From: JAJKIP01 sp037200685
GTDB lineage: Bacteria; Bacteroidota; Bacteroidia; Chitinophagales; Chitinophagaceae
Direction of reading: 5' to 3'
NCBI GenBank assembly: GCA_037200685.1
Contig: JBBCIG010000019.1
Coordinates: 186,001-250,000 of the forward strand
Length of the DNA stretch: 64,000 nucleotides
Shown: in pieces, positions 41,258 to 49,862 of the stretch
Position numbering within the stretch: position 1 is the stretch's first letter
How the letters are laid out: every line of letters begins with the position of its first letter
Made by a program: the position numbers and the translations under genes
The notes under the pieces: generated by a model
What the model saw: the letters and a program-made list of their open reading frames with translations, nothing else
Told to the model about the DNA's origin: nothing
Databases searched by the model: none

Positions 41258-41416
41258 ATGAAAGTTATATTATTCCTTTTGGCAGGACTTTTAATGGCAG
41301 GTTGGTTACTGGGTTGTTTTGTATTTAAAGCAGGCTCCTTTATCCATCTTCTTGTAATAGTTTCTATTATTTTTTGGCTGCAGGCTATTATTCTCAGGCC
41401 AAAGACGCAGTCCTGA
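41258..41416 (+). CDS. lmo0937-type small membrane protein
   Basis: 52 residues with two hydrophobic spans: VILFLLAGLLMAGWLLGCFVF, then KAGSFIHLLVIVSIIFWLQAIILRP. The central FxxxHAG/KAGxFIHLLL pattern is characteristic of the lmo0937 family, tiny proteins that recur in stress-related gene sets. Function unknown. Confidence 0.72.
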   Translation: MKVILFLLAGLLMAGWLLGCFVFKAGSFIHLLVIVSIIFWLQAIILRPKTQS

Positions 41417-41530
41417 TTTGTGCCGGGTGTTAACTCTTACTATGCATTGCGTGGGCAGACTTATTCCGCCTTTTTCAGGTAGTAAATGTATATTTAAGCA
41501 ATCTTCAGATCGCAAAATCCGCTGTAGTAC

Positions 41531-42931
41531 ATGCCGTTAAAAGTAATTTTAAAAGTAAGATGGGGATATATTATAGCATTTATTATGTTGCTTGTTTCTT
41601 ACTTTCTTGTTTTTTTCACTATCAAAAAATTAAGGACGGAAACCAACTGGATCACCCATTCTTACCAGGTGATCAACACACTTCATTCAATAAAAGGAGA
41701 ATTAACGGGTGCAGAAACCGGTGTGCGGGGATATGTGATAACAAAAGACAAAGACTTTCTTAATTCATATAATTCCGGCTCTAAAAATGTTTTTCCTCAT
41801 TTTAATCAATTGAAGAAGCTGACGGCTGATAATAAAGATTACAAAAATCATATCAACGCCCTGGAAGGTTTAATCGACCGCTGGATAAAAACATTGACCG
41901 CCGCTATTGCTTCCTTTGAGCAAAATAATTTTACTATTTCCCCTTATCTCGTTCAGAACGGCGAGACAAATAAAAGCCTGACGGATAGCCTTCACCTGGT
42001 GGTGGATGAATTGATAACCCGGGAGCAGGTCTTACGAAATGAGCGGACAGACAATCTCGATTCTTTTTTTATAAGTACGGAAATTATTACGATCGTTTCA
42101 TTGCTGGTCGCATTTGTTACCGTGTTCTACTCTTTAGTAACCTATAGCCGGGAAAATAAAGCCAGGGAAGAAGCAGATTTCATTACAGATACTTACCGGA
42201 AAGAGTTAGAAAACCGCATCAACGAATTAAAAGATGTAAACAAAGAGCTGAAAGAATTAAAAAGCATAGAAAAATTCGCTTCTACCGGCCGTATCGCAAG
42301 AACGATAGCGCATGAAGTGAGAAACCCGCTTACCAATATTTCACTGGCCTCCGAACAATTGAAAGAAATGGCTACTGAAAATGCGGATGCGGGTATATTG
42401 CTCGAGATGATCAACCGCAATGCTGGCAGAATTAACCAACTGGTATCCGACCTGCTTCACTCCACCCGTTTCGCCCAATTAAATAACCAGCAAACAGATA
42501 TTAACGACCTGATTGATGAAACGTTGATGCTGGCGCAGGACCGGATTGGGCTTAATAATATCAGTGTAGAAAAAGATTACGGCCTTGGTATATCATATGT
42601 AAATGTAGATCCCGAGAAAATGAAAGTGGCTTTTTTAAATATTATTGTAAATGCCATAGAAGCCATGGAAAAGGGCGTTGGTATATTACATATAAAGACC
42701 CGGAAGGAGAATGGTAAATGTATCATTGAGTTTAAAGACAATGGTACCGGGATGGATGAAGAAACATTGCAACGCCTTTTTGAACCTTATTTCACCAGTA
42801 AACAGAAAGGAAATGGATTGGGCCTTACCAATACACAGAATATTATTTTGAACCACCAGGGCAGTATTAATGCACATAGTAAGTCTGGCAAAGGGACCAC
42901 ATTTGTCGTCACGTTAAGCCTCTCGAATTAA
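41531..42931 (+). CDS. Sensor histidine kinase with CHASE3 domain
   Basis: 466 residues, intact. Membrane span about 11-31, extracytoplasmic CHASE3 domain (about 35-175, with GAETGVRGYVITKDKDFL), second span about 183-205, coiled linker, HisKA with phosphorylated His261 (TIAHEVRNPLTNISLASEQL) and HATPase (NIIVNAIEAME, DNGTGMDEETLQRLFEPYFTSK, GNGLGLTN). This NtrB-like kinase domain fits the NtrC-type activator 650 bases downstream. A receiver on the opposite strand lies between them. The signal is unknown. Confidence 0.92.
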   Translation: MPLKVILKVRWGYIIAFIMLLVSYFLVFFTIKKLRTETNWITHSYQVINTLHSIKGELTGAETGVRGYVITKDKDFLNSYNSGSKNVFPHFNQLKKLTADNKDYKNHINALEGLIDRWIKTLTAAIASFEQNNFTISPYLVQNGETNKSLTDSLHLVVDELITREQVLRNERTDNLDSFFISTEIITIVSLLVAFVTVFYSLVTYSRENKAREEADFITDTYRKELENRINELKDVNKELKELKSIEKFASTGRIARTIAHEVRNPLTNISLASEQLKEMATENADAGILLEMINRNAGRINQLVSDLLHSTRFAQLNNQQTDINDLIDETLMLAQDRIGLNNISVEKDYGLGISYVNVDPEKMKVAFLNIIVNAIEAMEKGVGILHIKTRKENGKCIIEFKDNGTGMDEETLQRLFEPYFTSKQKGNGLGLTNTQNIILNHQGSINAHSKSGKGTTFVVTLSLSN

Positions 42932-42946
42932 TAAGGGAATAAAAAC

Positions 42947-42962
42947 GTAGAAAAATTTCTAC
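42947..42962. promoter_or_regulatory. GTAGAAA-aa-TTTCTAC inverted repeat
   Basis: Perfect 7-base arms around a 2-base centre, in the 45-base gap between two convergent genes. Closely related palindromes occur at 51677-51694 and, imperfectly, 58811-58826. At this site it could also act as part of a terminator. Confidence 0.45.
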
Positions 42963-42976
42963 ACAGCTGCAAAAGA

Positions 42977-43411
42977 TTATAAATTAATCTTTTCAATAGT
43001 AGTTAAGATAGCTTCTTTTGTAAATGGCTTGCCTATAAAGAAATCTACTCCTTCTTCATAAGCTTTTTGCCTGTCTGCGGGAGTATCGTGGGCTGTTATC
43101 ATAATAATTTTACTTGTTGGATGCTCTTGCTTAATGCGACGGATGTGATTAATTCCAAATCCATCGGAAAGGCGGTTATCCAGGAATATTACGGGAGGAT
43201 TATGCGATTGTAAAAATTTTTCCGCATCAGTAAGATTATTTACATAATCAGCGGCAATATTTTTATAACGTAAAATCCCTTTCAAGAGGTAACAAATATC
43301 CACCTCATCATCGACAATGAGGGCAGTCGTGCTATTTGCATCTTTTTCTTTCATTAACGACGAAGGAAAGTTAACAAGTGAAGAACGGGGGTTTACTATA
43401 CCGCTATACAT
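42977..43411 (-). CDS. Single-domain response regulator
   Basis: Receiver with ALIVDDEVDICYLLKGILRYKNI (acidic pocket), phosphoacceptor Asp in PPVIFLDNRLSDGFG, IIMITAHDTPADRQKA and Lys in DFFIGKPFTKEAIL. No output domain. About 145 residues from ATG 43411. A start at 43354 (MKEKDANSTTALIVDDE) is equally plausible, and an upstream start at 43492 less so. Placed between a kinase and an NtrC-type regulator, it may be a phosphate sink or shuttle in the same circuit. Confidence 0.85.
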   Translation of the reverse strand: MYSGIVNPRSSLVNFPSSLMKEKDANSTTALIVDDEVDICYLLKGILRYKNIAADYVNNLTDAEKFLQSHNPPVIFLDNRLSDGFGINHIRRIKQEHPTSKIIMITAHDTPADRQKAYEEGVDFFIGKPFTKEAILTTIEKINL

Positions 43412-43586
43412 TTCCAAATTACTGAGGTTTTCATTTATACATTTATATAAAAACAATTTTACTGCCAAATGAAAAAAATCCTTGTTATACACGCCTTAAA
43501 ATAACATTCCGGCACGATTTGGGTTTATCAAGAGTGTGTTTGGATGGGGAAAAAATGACTAACTTCAAAATCTTCAATTATAGTTT

Positions 43587-45011
43587 ATGAGCAAGAAAAT
43601 CCTCATTATCGATGATGATATTGACTTATGTACGCTTTTATCAAGGTTTCTTACAAAAAATGGTTACGAAACACAGATGGCCCACTCGGGCAGCAAAGGT
43701 TTAGCCAAATTTTCCGAAGATAAGTTTGATGCGGTGATTTGCGATTACCGCCTCGGAGATATGGAGGGTAGCGAAGTGTTGAAAAATTTGCGCAAAGAAC
43801 ACCCGGGATTAAAAGTATTGATGATTACCGGTTATTCAGATATAAAGACCGCCGTAGAAGTGATCAAGCTTGGTGCTTTTGATTATATCGTAAAGCCATT
43901 GATACCGGATGAAGTATTAAACGTATTAAAGAAAGCTATTGATCAGCCGTCTTCTCCTGCTACTACCCCGGGGGGGACAGAAGCGATGAAGCAGGATATC
44001 CGGTCAGGAAGTAAGACCGACGAATTCATGATTGGAAAATCCGCGGCTACCAAAGCATTGTATGACCAGATAGATGTGGTTGCAGGCACTAATTACAGCA
44101 TTATATTATATGGAGAAAGCGGAACAGGAAAAGAAGTGATCGCTAAAACGATTCATAATCTCAGTGAACGAAGAGATAAGCCTTTCATAGCGATGGATTG
44201 TGGTACTTTATCAAAGGAATTAGCGGGCAGTGAACTATTCGGTCACGTGAAAGGCGCTTTTACCGGCGCTTTGCAGGATAAAGAAGGACATTTTGAATTA
44301 GCCAATGGAGGAACGCTGTTCCTGGATGAAGTAGGAAATCTTTCATTAGACGTGCAGGCCACTTTGTTGCGTGTGATACAGGAACGAAAGTTCAAAAGAG
44401 TAGGTGGCAATAAAGAAATGGGCACCGATGTACGAATTATTGTCGCTTCCAATGAAAATCTGCAGCAAGCTTATCGCAAAGGAAAATTCAGGGAAGATCT
44501 TTATCACCGCTTCAACGAATTTTCCATTAACCTGCCACCGTTGCGTTCACGCAAAGACGATATTTTATCTTTCGCTGAATTCTTTTTATCAAAAACAAAT
44601 GCCGAGCTTGGGAAAAATGTGGCCGGCTTTGAAGAAGACATACTCAATACTTTTTTACAATATTCATGGCCCGGTAACCTGCGTGAATTCAGGAACGTAG
44701 TACGCCGCGCCGTCCTGTTAACGCCGCCCGGTGAAAAAATCACCAGCGCTTCTTTACCATGGGAAATCACCAATGGAAATATTCTTTCACATGCGACAGA
44801 GCAGGACCATCAACCGGAACAAAACCCGGCCCAGCCTGCGCCCCGCAAGAGAGAGTTAGACCTGAAAGATGCAGCCAGCCGTGCTGAATATGAAACCATC
44901 ATGGCTGTATTGCAAAAAGTAAATTTCAATAAAAAGAAAGCGGCTGAAGTGCTGAACATTGACAGGAAGACATTGTATAATAAGATTAAGAACTTCCAGG
45001 ATGAAGCATAG
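43587..45011 (+). CDS. NtrC-family sigma-54-dependent response regulator
   Basis: 474 residues, intact. Receiver (1-120) with phosphoacceptor Asp53 and Lys in FDYIVKPL. AAA+ domain (about 145-380) has Walker A GESGTGKE (176-183), the sigma-54-contacting GAFTGA loop (223-228), Walker B GGTLFLDEVGNL and the Arg finger region FREDLYHRF. A Fis-type helix-turn-helix (NFNKKKAAEVLNIDRKTLYNKIKNF) ends the protein. It needs sigma-54 and its own phosphorylation, most simply by the CHASE3 kinase at 41531. Confidence 0.95.
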   Translation: MSKKILIIDDDIDLCTLLSRFLTKNGYETQMAHSGSKGLAKFSEDKFDAVICDYRLGDMEGSEVLKNLRKEHPGLKVLMITGYSDIKTAVEVIKLGAFDYIVKPLIPDEVLNVLKKAIDQPSSPATTPGGTEAMKQDIRSGSKTDEFMIGKSAATKALYDQIDVVAGTNYSIILYGESGTGKEVIAKTIHNLSERRDKPFIAMDCGTLSKELAGSELFGHVKGAFTGALQDKEGHFELANGGTLFLDEVGNLSLDVQATLLRVIQERKFKRVGGNKEMGTDVRIIVASNENLQQAYRKGKFREDLYHRFNEFSINLPPLRSRKDDILSFAEFFLSKTNAELGKNVAGFEEDILNTFLQYSWPGNLREFRNVVRRAVLLTPPGEKITSASLPWEITNGNILSHATEQDHQPEQNPAQPAPRKRELDLKDAASRAEYETIMAVLQKVNFNKKKAAEVLNIDRKTLYNKIKNFQDEA

Positions 45012-45029
45012 ATATTGTCTTTAACAAGA

Positions 45030-45105
45030 CAAAAATGCCGTCCCGATATACATCGGGATTTCGCTTCGCTCAACAACAGGAGATGATAGTAGTACAAAAG
45101 CCGGG
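45030..45105. repeat. Dispersed repeat module
   Basis: tcccgatatacatcggga palindrome (45042-45059), 'tttcgcttcgctcaacaacagg' and 'agatgatagtagtac' with 'gccggga'. Close relative of 62455-62510 and 29600-29650. The palindrome directly follows the NtrC-type gene. Confidence 0.7.
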
Positions 45106-45172
45106 AGATTAGACTTACATTCTTCTTTATCATGGCATAAAATTTATTGATTATTTTATAAAATCAATAAAT

Positions 45173-45403
45173 ATGGCAAAGTATTCAAAAGCTGCACAGA
45201 AGAAAGTTGAAAAGGTTATGCATGAAAAAAAGAAAGGGACACTGAAAAGTGGCAGTGGGAAAAAAGTAACCAGCCGTAAACAAGCTATTGCTATCGGTTT
45301 ATCAGAGGCAAGAAAAGCGGGGGCGAAAGTGCCTAAGAAAAAATCATCCCCAAAAAAGAAAAGTGCAGCCAAGAAAACAGTAAGAAAAAAGTCTTCCAAA
45401 TAA
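45173..45403 (+). CDS. DUF6496 basic, histone-H1-like protein
   Basis: 76 residues, about one-third lysine. Conserved part AAQKKVEKVMHEKKKGTLKSGSGKKVTSRKQAIAIGLSEARKAGAKVP is the DUF6496 signature. The tail KKKSSPKKKSAAKKTVRKKSSK resembles histone H1 or Hc1 tails. Nucleic-acid binding or compaction is an inference from composition. The following 264 bases show no gene. Confidence 0.75.
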   Translation: MAKYSKAAQKKVEKVMHEKKKGTLKSGSGKKVTSRKQAIAIGLSEARKAGAKVPKKKSSPKKKSAAKKTVRKKSSK

Positions 45404-45667
45404 ATCGCTATACCAACCGACTTCATTATCATTTGCTCTTTATAAGGGGAAACAATTAATCACGGAAAAAATTACTGTGGAAAATAGTTCCCTTCTTCAA
45501 ATCCGCATTTTATATTAATAAAATACTTTACCGCTGTTTGAATTGGTTCATACTGACGGATAACTGTATCTTTACTTAATTTTTTTAATGAGGCATATTA
45601 TTTGTTTCATTAAATCACTTACTACCCGGAGTTTTTAACCGATGTTCCTTAAAGCAAATGCTGAAAA

Positions 45668-45961
45668 ATGAATAGCCCTGAAATCCTGGAGAATGTTACG
45701 ATTCCGGTAACTGAATTATTGCCTGTTCCGGTTCCTGAACAACATAAGAAAAGATTCTTCAACAGCAATCAATTGAAACCGGTTTTATTGTTAATAGCTG
45801 TTTATTCCCTCATCTTTAACCAGGTGCAGCAAAATAAAAAGCAAGCTTCTATAAAAGGTATAAGCAGCATGGCTGCAATCGTGAAAGCTATAAAGAATAT
45901 TCCCGCACAGGCGAAAGATGAAGAGTGGAAATATCAAACCGCCGTCTTCCAGTTAAAATAA
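45668..45961 (+). CDS. Hypothetical small membrane protein
   Basis: 97 residues, intact. A proline-rich acidic N-terminus (VTELLPVPVPEQHKKR), one hydrophobic span (LKPVLLLIAVYSLIFNQ), then a basic helix and EEWKYQTAVFQLK. No family recognised. Convergent with the DUF6766 gene, 8 bases apart. Confidence 0.5.
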   Translation: MNSPEILENVTIPVTELLPVPVPEQHKKRFFNSNQLKPVLLLIAVYSLIFNQVQQNKKQASIKGISSMAAIVKAIKNIPAQAKDEEWKYQTAVFQLK

Positions 45962-45969
45962 TTTATTCG

Positions 45970-46632
45970 TTACTCACCAGTTTCCATGTTAGGCGCATCC
46001 ACCGGTTTTGATTGCGGCGACCCTTTCTGTCTTAAATAAATCGATAAAAATATAATGGCGAAGACCGAGAGAAATTCGCTTTGCCAGTTTTGAAATGATT
46101 CAAACCAGAACCTGGAACTTAACAGGTATTGATTAGCACTTTCGTTAACTAATCCTTTTGCGGATAAATGTTCATTCTCATCTTTTAGACTTCCATAAAA
46201 ATGCAAAACGAAAGAAAGGATAAATAATAAAAAAAGACAGATACTGAGTGAGTGTTTATAAAGACCTAATATCCAGCCACCTTTTTTTACGGGCCATGGC
46301 GCATCTTTTTTTTTGGCTGATGGTTCACGATCGACTTCTTCCTCGCCTTCACATTTTTTAGATTCGGACGAACCTTTTTGCCTGAGAAAAATAGTGAACA
46401 CGACAAACAAGGCCATTTGTAAAAATTCGCTTTCCCAGTTTTCAAAAGTAGATTCGATAAAGTGCCCGCTTTTAGTATAAGAAGAAAAATTTACTGCGGA
46501 TTCGCCATCTTCTTTTCGTTCTTTATTATATTCTTTAAAACCGGTAAAGCCCTGTCCAATTATTGAAATCAGGAAAAGGAAAATGAAAGCTAATGACAGG
46601 CTGTTGTGTTTTAAGAAACGTTTCATTTTCAT
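45970..46632 (-). CDS. DUF6766 family membrane protein with internal duplication
   Basis: 220 residues, intact. Four hydrophobic spans in two homologous halves. Each half has a span, a soluble loop, an FENWESEFLQM / FQNWQSEFLSV motif, another span and then the LRQKGS motif (FLRQKGSSESK; YLRQKGSPQSK). The halves are joined by a charged linker with EEVDREPSAKKKD. Function unknown. The ATG overlaps the SMP-30 stop (ATGA), so it is the last gene of the operon. Confidence 0.8.
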   Translation of the reverse strand: MKMKRFLKHNSLSLAFIFLFLISIIGQGFTGFKEYNKERKEDGESAVNFSSYTKSGHFIESTFENWESEFLQMALFVVFTIFLRQKGSSESKKCEGEEEVDREPSAKKKDAPWPVKKGGWILGLYKHSLSICLFLLFILSFVLHFYGSLKDENEHLSAKGLVNESANQYLLSSRFWFESFQNWQSEFLSVFAIIFLSIYLRQKGSPQSKPVDAPNMETGE

Positions 46633-47507
46633 TTAAAGTTTTTAGCCCTGTAAATATTGGAGCGGGCTGTGATATACAGTTCGGAATAAAGATGACCGCC
46701 CCAGGCAATATTAGAAGGACTGTCGGGTAATTTTAGTAAAGCCAATTTTTGTCCTTTCGGAGAAACGATCAGGATACCATCATTGGTAGAGAGAAATAAA
46801 TTGCCCTCGGGATCAGTAGCTATGCCATCAGCATTCTGCTCAATGAGAACGGATTTTTCAATGATATCGCCACTTACAGATAAAAGACATTTATATAATC
46901 TTGGTTCATCGCCGTGATTGCTGCTGATATATAAAATTTGCTCATCGGGTGAAAAACATACTCCGTTAGGGTATTTTAATTCATCAAAAATGCGTTTGGT
47001 TTTTCCTTCGAAATAGCGGTAGACGCCAGCCACCGGCTGAAATGCATCCGGGTCCGGTACCTGGTCTTTTAAACCATAGGGAGGATCGGAGAAATAAATA
47101 CTTTCATCCGCTTTTATGATAAGATCGTTGGGGCTGTTAAATGGTTTTCCTTCATAACAATCCGTCAACACGGATAATTCCATATTCTTGTTCAAACAAG
47201 CTATAGCATGATCACCGTGCTGGCATATAATAATATTATCATCTTCCAGCGCCAGTCCGTTGGAGCCGATCATATCTGAAAGCATGCTGGTGTCCATTCC
47301 GATAAAACCACTTTTATCTAAAAAAACTTTGCTGCTGCCATCCGGAAAAAGCTGGTATATTTTATTGGCGGGTGTATCGCTGAAGAGAAGATAATTCCCG
47401 GGATGCCACAAAGGCCCTTCCGTAAATTGAAAACCGGATGCGACTTGTTCTATTTTTATTTCTGCGAAATCAGAACCACCTTCATATAGTATTACTTCAC
47501 TCTCCAT
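46629..47507 (-). CDS. SMP-30/gluconolactonase-family beta-propeller
   Basis: 292 residues from ATG 47507, cytoplasmic. FTEGPLWHPGNYLLFSDTPANKIY (metal Glu), GSNGLALEDDNIIICQHGDHAIA, FNSPNDLIIKADESIYFSDPPYGL (Asn/Asp metal site), YPNGVCFSPDEQILYIS and NADGIATDPEGNLFLST follow the six-bladed lactonase pattern. Probable sugar lactone hydrolysis. Only 2 bases separate it from the amylase stop, and it overlaps the next gene. Confidence 0.87.
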   Translation of the reverse strand: MESEVILYEGGSDFAEIKIEQVASGFQFTEGPLWHPGNYLLFSDTPANKIYQLFPDGSSKVFLDKSGFIGMDTSMLSDMIGSNGLALEDDNIIICQHGDHAIACLNKNMELSVLTDCYEGKPFNSPNDLIIKADESIYFSDPPYGLKDQVPDPDAFQPVAGVYRYFEGKTKRIFDELKYPNGVCFSPDEQILYISSNHGDEPRLYKCLLSVSGDIIEKSVLIEQNADGIATDPEGNLFLSTNDGILIVSPKGQKLALLKLPDSPSNIAWGGHLYSELYITARSNIYRAKNFK

Positions 47508-47509
47508 AG

Positions 47510-49000
47510 TTATTGAAATATTTTTGTTGCCTCTTCCTGGATCCATACAGACGCCGACCTTTCATTTACAAAAAATTCAGCCCAGCCATTTTCATCAATC
47601 ATTACTTTTTCCTGGCGGTTTCCGCAAACATCCACAAACGTTTTGCCGCTGTGTCTTTTACCTACTTCCATTTTTTTATTTCCTTCCGCTCCGTTGCTGA
47701 TGAGTACGGCGAAGCCTGAGATTGCATTGTCATCCATTCCTTCTTTCGTCCATCCCACGGTATTGCCATGATCAAAATAATCCCGTTGCATGCCGCTTAA
47801 TAATTCCTTTCTCACTTTGAGCATATTTTCAACACAGGAAAGTGCGTTTAACTCGATGTATATTTCTTTGCCATCTTTCCAGTCAGCATATTTAGCTTCA
47901 TATATAACAGGATAAAAAACACAGGGTATTCCCTGCTCCCGCAGCAGTATTAATGCATAGGCCAGTGGCTTGAACCAATAATCAACAGTGGATTGTAATG
48001 ATTGCAATGGTTGTGTATCATGATTATCTACGAACGTGATGGAAAGCTGGGGCTTGATCTGCGTTAGCGAACCGTCAAAAATTTTTCTCAAATCATAATC
48101 GACTCCCTGCATGGAGGCTTCATAAAAATTAAAATGAAGGGGAACATCAAAGAGCTGTACCCGCCCTTCCGTGGCATCAATATATTTTTCCAAATGAGAT
48201 ACGTCGTGGCGCCAGTATTCGCCAATCGCCAGGAAATCTTTTTTAAAATAACCCCTGATATGATCCAGCCATTCTTTTATAAAATGAAAACTGATATGCT
48301 TAACGGCATCCAATCTTAGTGCATCTACTTTCGTTGTTTTGATATACCATTCTCCCCATTTTTTTAATTCCTCTCTTACATAAGGGTTTCGAAATTCTAT
48401 ATCGGAGGCCATGAGGTAATCAAAATTTCCTTTTTCTTCTTCTACCATTTCTTCCCATTGACCATTGGAATGTTCATTCAGTATTAAATAAATTTCATTC
48501 TCGCCTTTATCAATGCCGGTGAAACTTTGCCAGTTCCAGACAAATTCAGAATATTTTCCTTTGCGACCGGGAAAAGTGAATTTGGTAAATGCTTCTATGG
48601 TTTTTGGCCCACCGATATATTCTTTCCTGTTTTCGGGATTTACCTGCTGCACAGGCACCAACTCCATTTCATCGCCTCCATCTTTATGATTAAGAACGAT
48701 ATCGGCGATCACCTGTATTCCATTGTTATGAAAAGCTTTAATGCAGTTAAGGTATTCTTTCCTTGTTCCATATCTTGTCCGCACTGTTCCTTTCTGGTCA
48801 AATTGCCCGATGTCGTATAAATCATACACCGCATATCCAGGTTCGTTTACACCTCTTGCGGATTTATAGGCAGGCGGCAACCATACATGTGTAACGCCCA
48901 ACGATGCTAAGCGTTGCGCCTGGTCAGCCGCATGTTGCCATAAGTTTCCTTCCGGTGAATAGTACCAATGGAAAAATTGAAATATTGTAAGGTTCGCCAT
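47510..49000 (-). CDS. Cytoplasmic alpha-amylase (GH13, AmyS/MalS-like)
   Basis: 496 residues, intact, no signal peptide, so an intracellular glucan hydrolase. Catalytic regions of GH13 subfamily 5: VIADIVLNHK (I), VDALRLDAVKHI (II, nucleophile Asp), AIGEYWRHD (III, acid/base Glu) and ITFVDNHDTQP (IV). The start MANLTIFQFFHWYYSPEGNLW is typical. It lies in a compact operon with MscS upstream (10 bases) and SMP-30 downstream (2 bases), which suggests mobilisation of stored glucan under osmotic change. Confidence 0.92.
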   Translation of the reverse strand: MANLTIFQFFHWYYSPEGNLWQHAADQAQRLASLGVTHVWLPPAYKSARGVNEPGYAVYDLYDIGQFDQKGTVRTRYGTRKEYLNCIKAFHNNGIQVIADIVLNHKDGGDEMELVPVQQVNPENRKEYIGGPKTIEAFTKFTFPGRKGKYSEFVWNWQSFTGIDKGENEIYLILNEHSNGQWEEMVEEEKGNFDYLMASDIEFRNPYVREELKKWGEWYIKTTKVDALRLDAVKHISFHFIKEWLDHIRGYFKKDFLAIGEYWRHDVSHLEKYIDATEGRVQLFDVPLHFNFYEASMQGVDYDLRKIFDGSLTQIKPQLSITFVDNHDTQPLQSLQSTVDYWFKPLAYALILLREQGIPCVFYPVIYEAKYADWKDGKEIYIELNALSCVENMLKVRKELLSGMQRDYFDHGNTVGWTKEGMDDNAISGFAVLISNGAEGNKKMEVGKRHSGKTFVDVCGNRQEKVMIDENGWAEFFVNERSASVWIQEEATKIFQ

Positions 49001-49010
49001 GATAATTTTA

Positions 49011-49862
49011 TTAGGTGGTAGTTCTCAGGTTTTGTAGTGATAGTGGGACAACAAGTGAAATATTTTTTTCTTTAAATGCCGTCATGATATTAAAAATAGC
49101 ATCGTGCCGGGCCACCATATAGCCGGGTGGCTCATGATTATTGATCCAAAACCATACAGCCACTTTGATCGCATTATCTTTAAAGTCATTGAAATAAATT
49201 TCTATCGCTTTCCCAGGGTACAGGTAATTAAGTTTAGCCATAGCGCCAAATGCGGATGCATGAACTGTTTGCAAATCCGCTTCTGAGCTGATAAAAAATT
49301 CCAGTTCTATTCTCCTTTCCTGTGTCAGCGAATAATTGATGATGGGTTTCTGAATTATTTCCCGGTTAGGTATCATCAGGTGTAAACCGGAAAAGGTGCG
49401 TATCGTTGTTGATCGTAGTTGTATTTCTTCAATATGCCCGATGAAATCATTGGTCTTTACTGTGTGACCGACATCAAATGGTTTTTTAAAAGCGATATAA
49501 ATACCTGCGATAAAATTTGAAGTAATATCCTGGAAAGCGAAGCCAAGAATGATACCTATTATTCCCGCGCCGGCCAATAAGGAGGAAAGCGCTTTGTTCA
49601 ATTGTAAAATATCGAGTGCTATAAAAAGGCCGATAAATACGATAACAAGTTGCATAATAGTAGAAAACAGACTGGCAACAGATATCTTGGAAGAAATGCG
49701 CAGGATAATTTTAAAGAAAACTTTACGCACGAACTTTCCAGCCAGGATGCCGATAACAAAAATCAGCAGCGCCAATAATAAATTTGGAAGCAGCTTTACA
49801 AATGAAACTCCCCATGCATGTAATTTTTCAGAAAATATTTCCGTCCAGTCTTTCATTATCAT
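49011..49862 (-). CDS. MscS-family mechanosensitive channel
   Basis: 283 residues, intact. Three membrane spans (about 20-45, 65-88 and 90-115). The pore helix reads LLAGAGIIGIILGFAFQDITSNFIAGIYIAF. The beta domain (VGHTVKTNDFIGHIEEIQLRSTTIRTFSGLHLMIPNREI) fits the YnaI/MscS small group. It releases solutes under hypo-osmotic shock. The ATG overlaps the upstream Gfo/Idh stop. Confidence 0.92.
   Translation of the reverse strand: MIMKDWTEIFSEKLHAWGVSFVKLLPNLLLALLIFVIGILAGKFVRKVFFKIILRISSKISVASLFSTIMQLVIVFIGLFIALDILQLNKALSSLLAGAGIIGIILGFAFQDITSNFIAGIYIAFKKPFDVGHTVKTNDFIGHIEEIQLRSTTIRTFSGLHLMIPNREIIQKPIINYSLTQERRIELEFFISSEADLQTVHASAFGAMAKLNYLYPGKAIEIYFNDFKDNAIKVAVWFWINNHEPPGYMVARHDAIFNIMTAFKEKNISLVVPLSLQNLRTTT

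Noticed and set aside
43505..43530. ggcacgatttggg upstream of the NtrC-type gene resembling a sigma-54 promoter
   Set aside because: The -24 half fits (GGCACG), but the -12 GC dinucleotide at the required spacing is absent.
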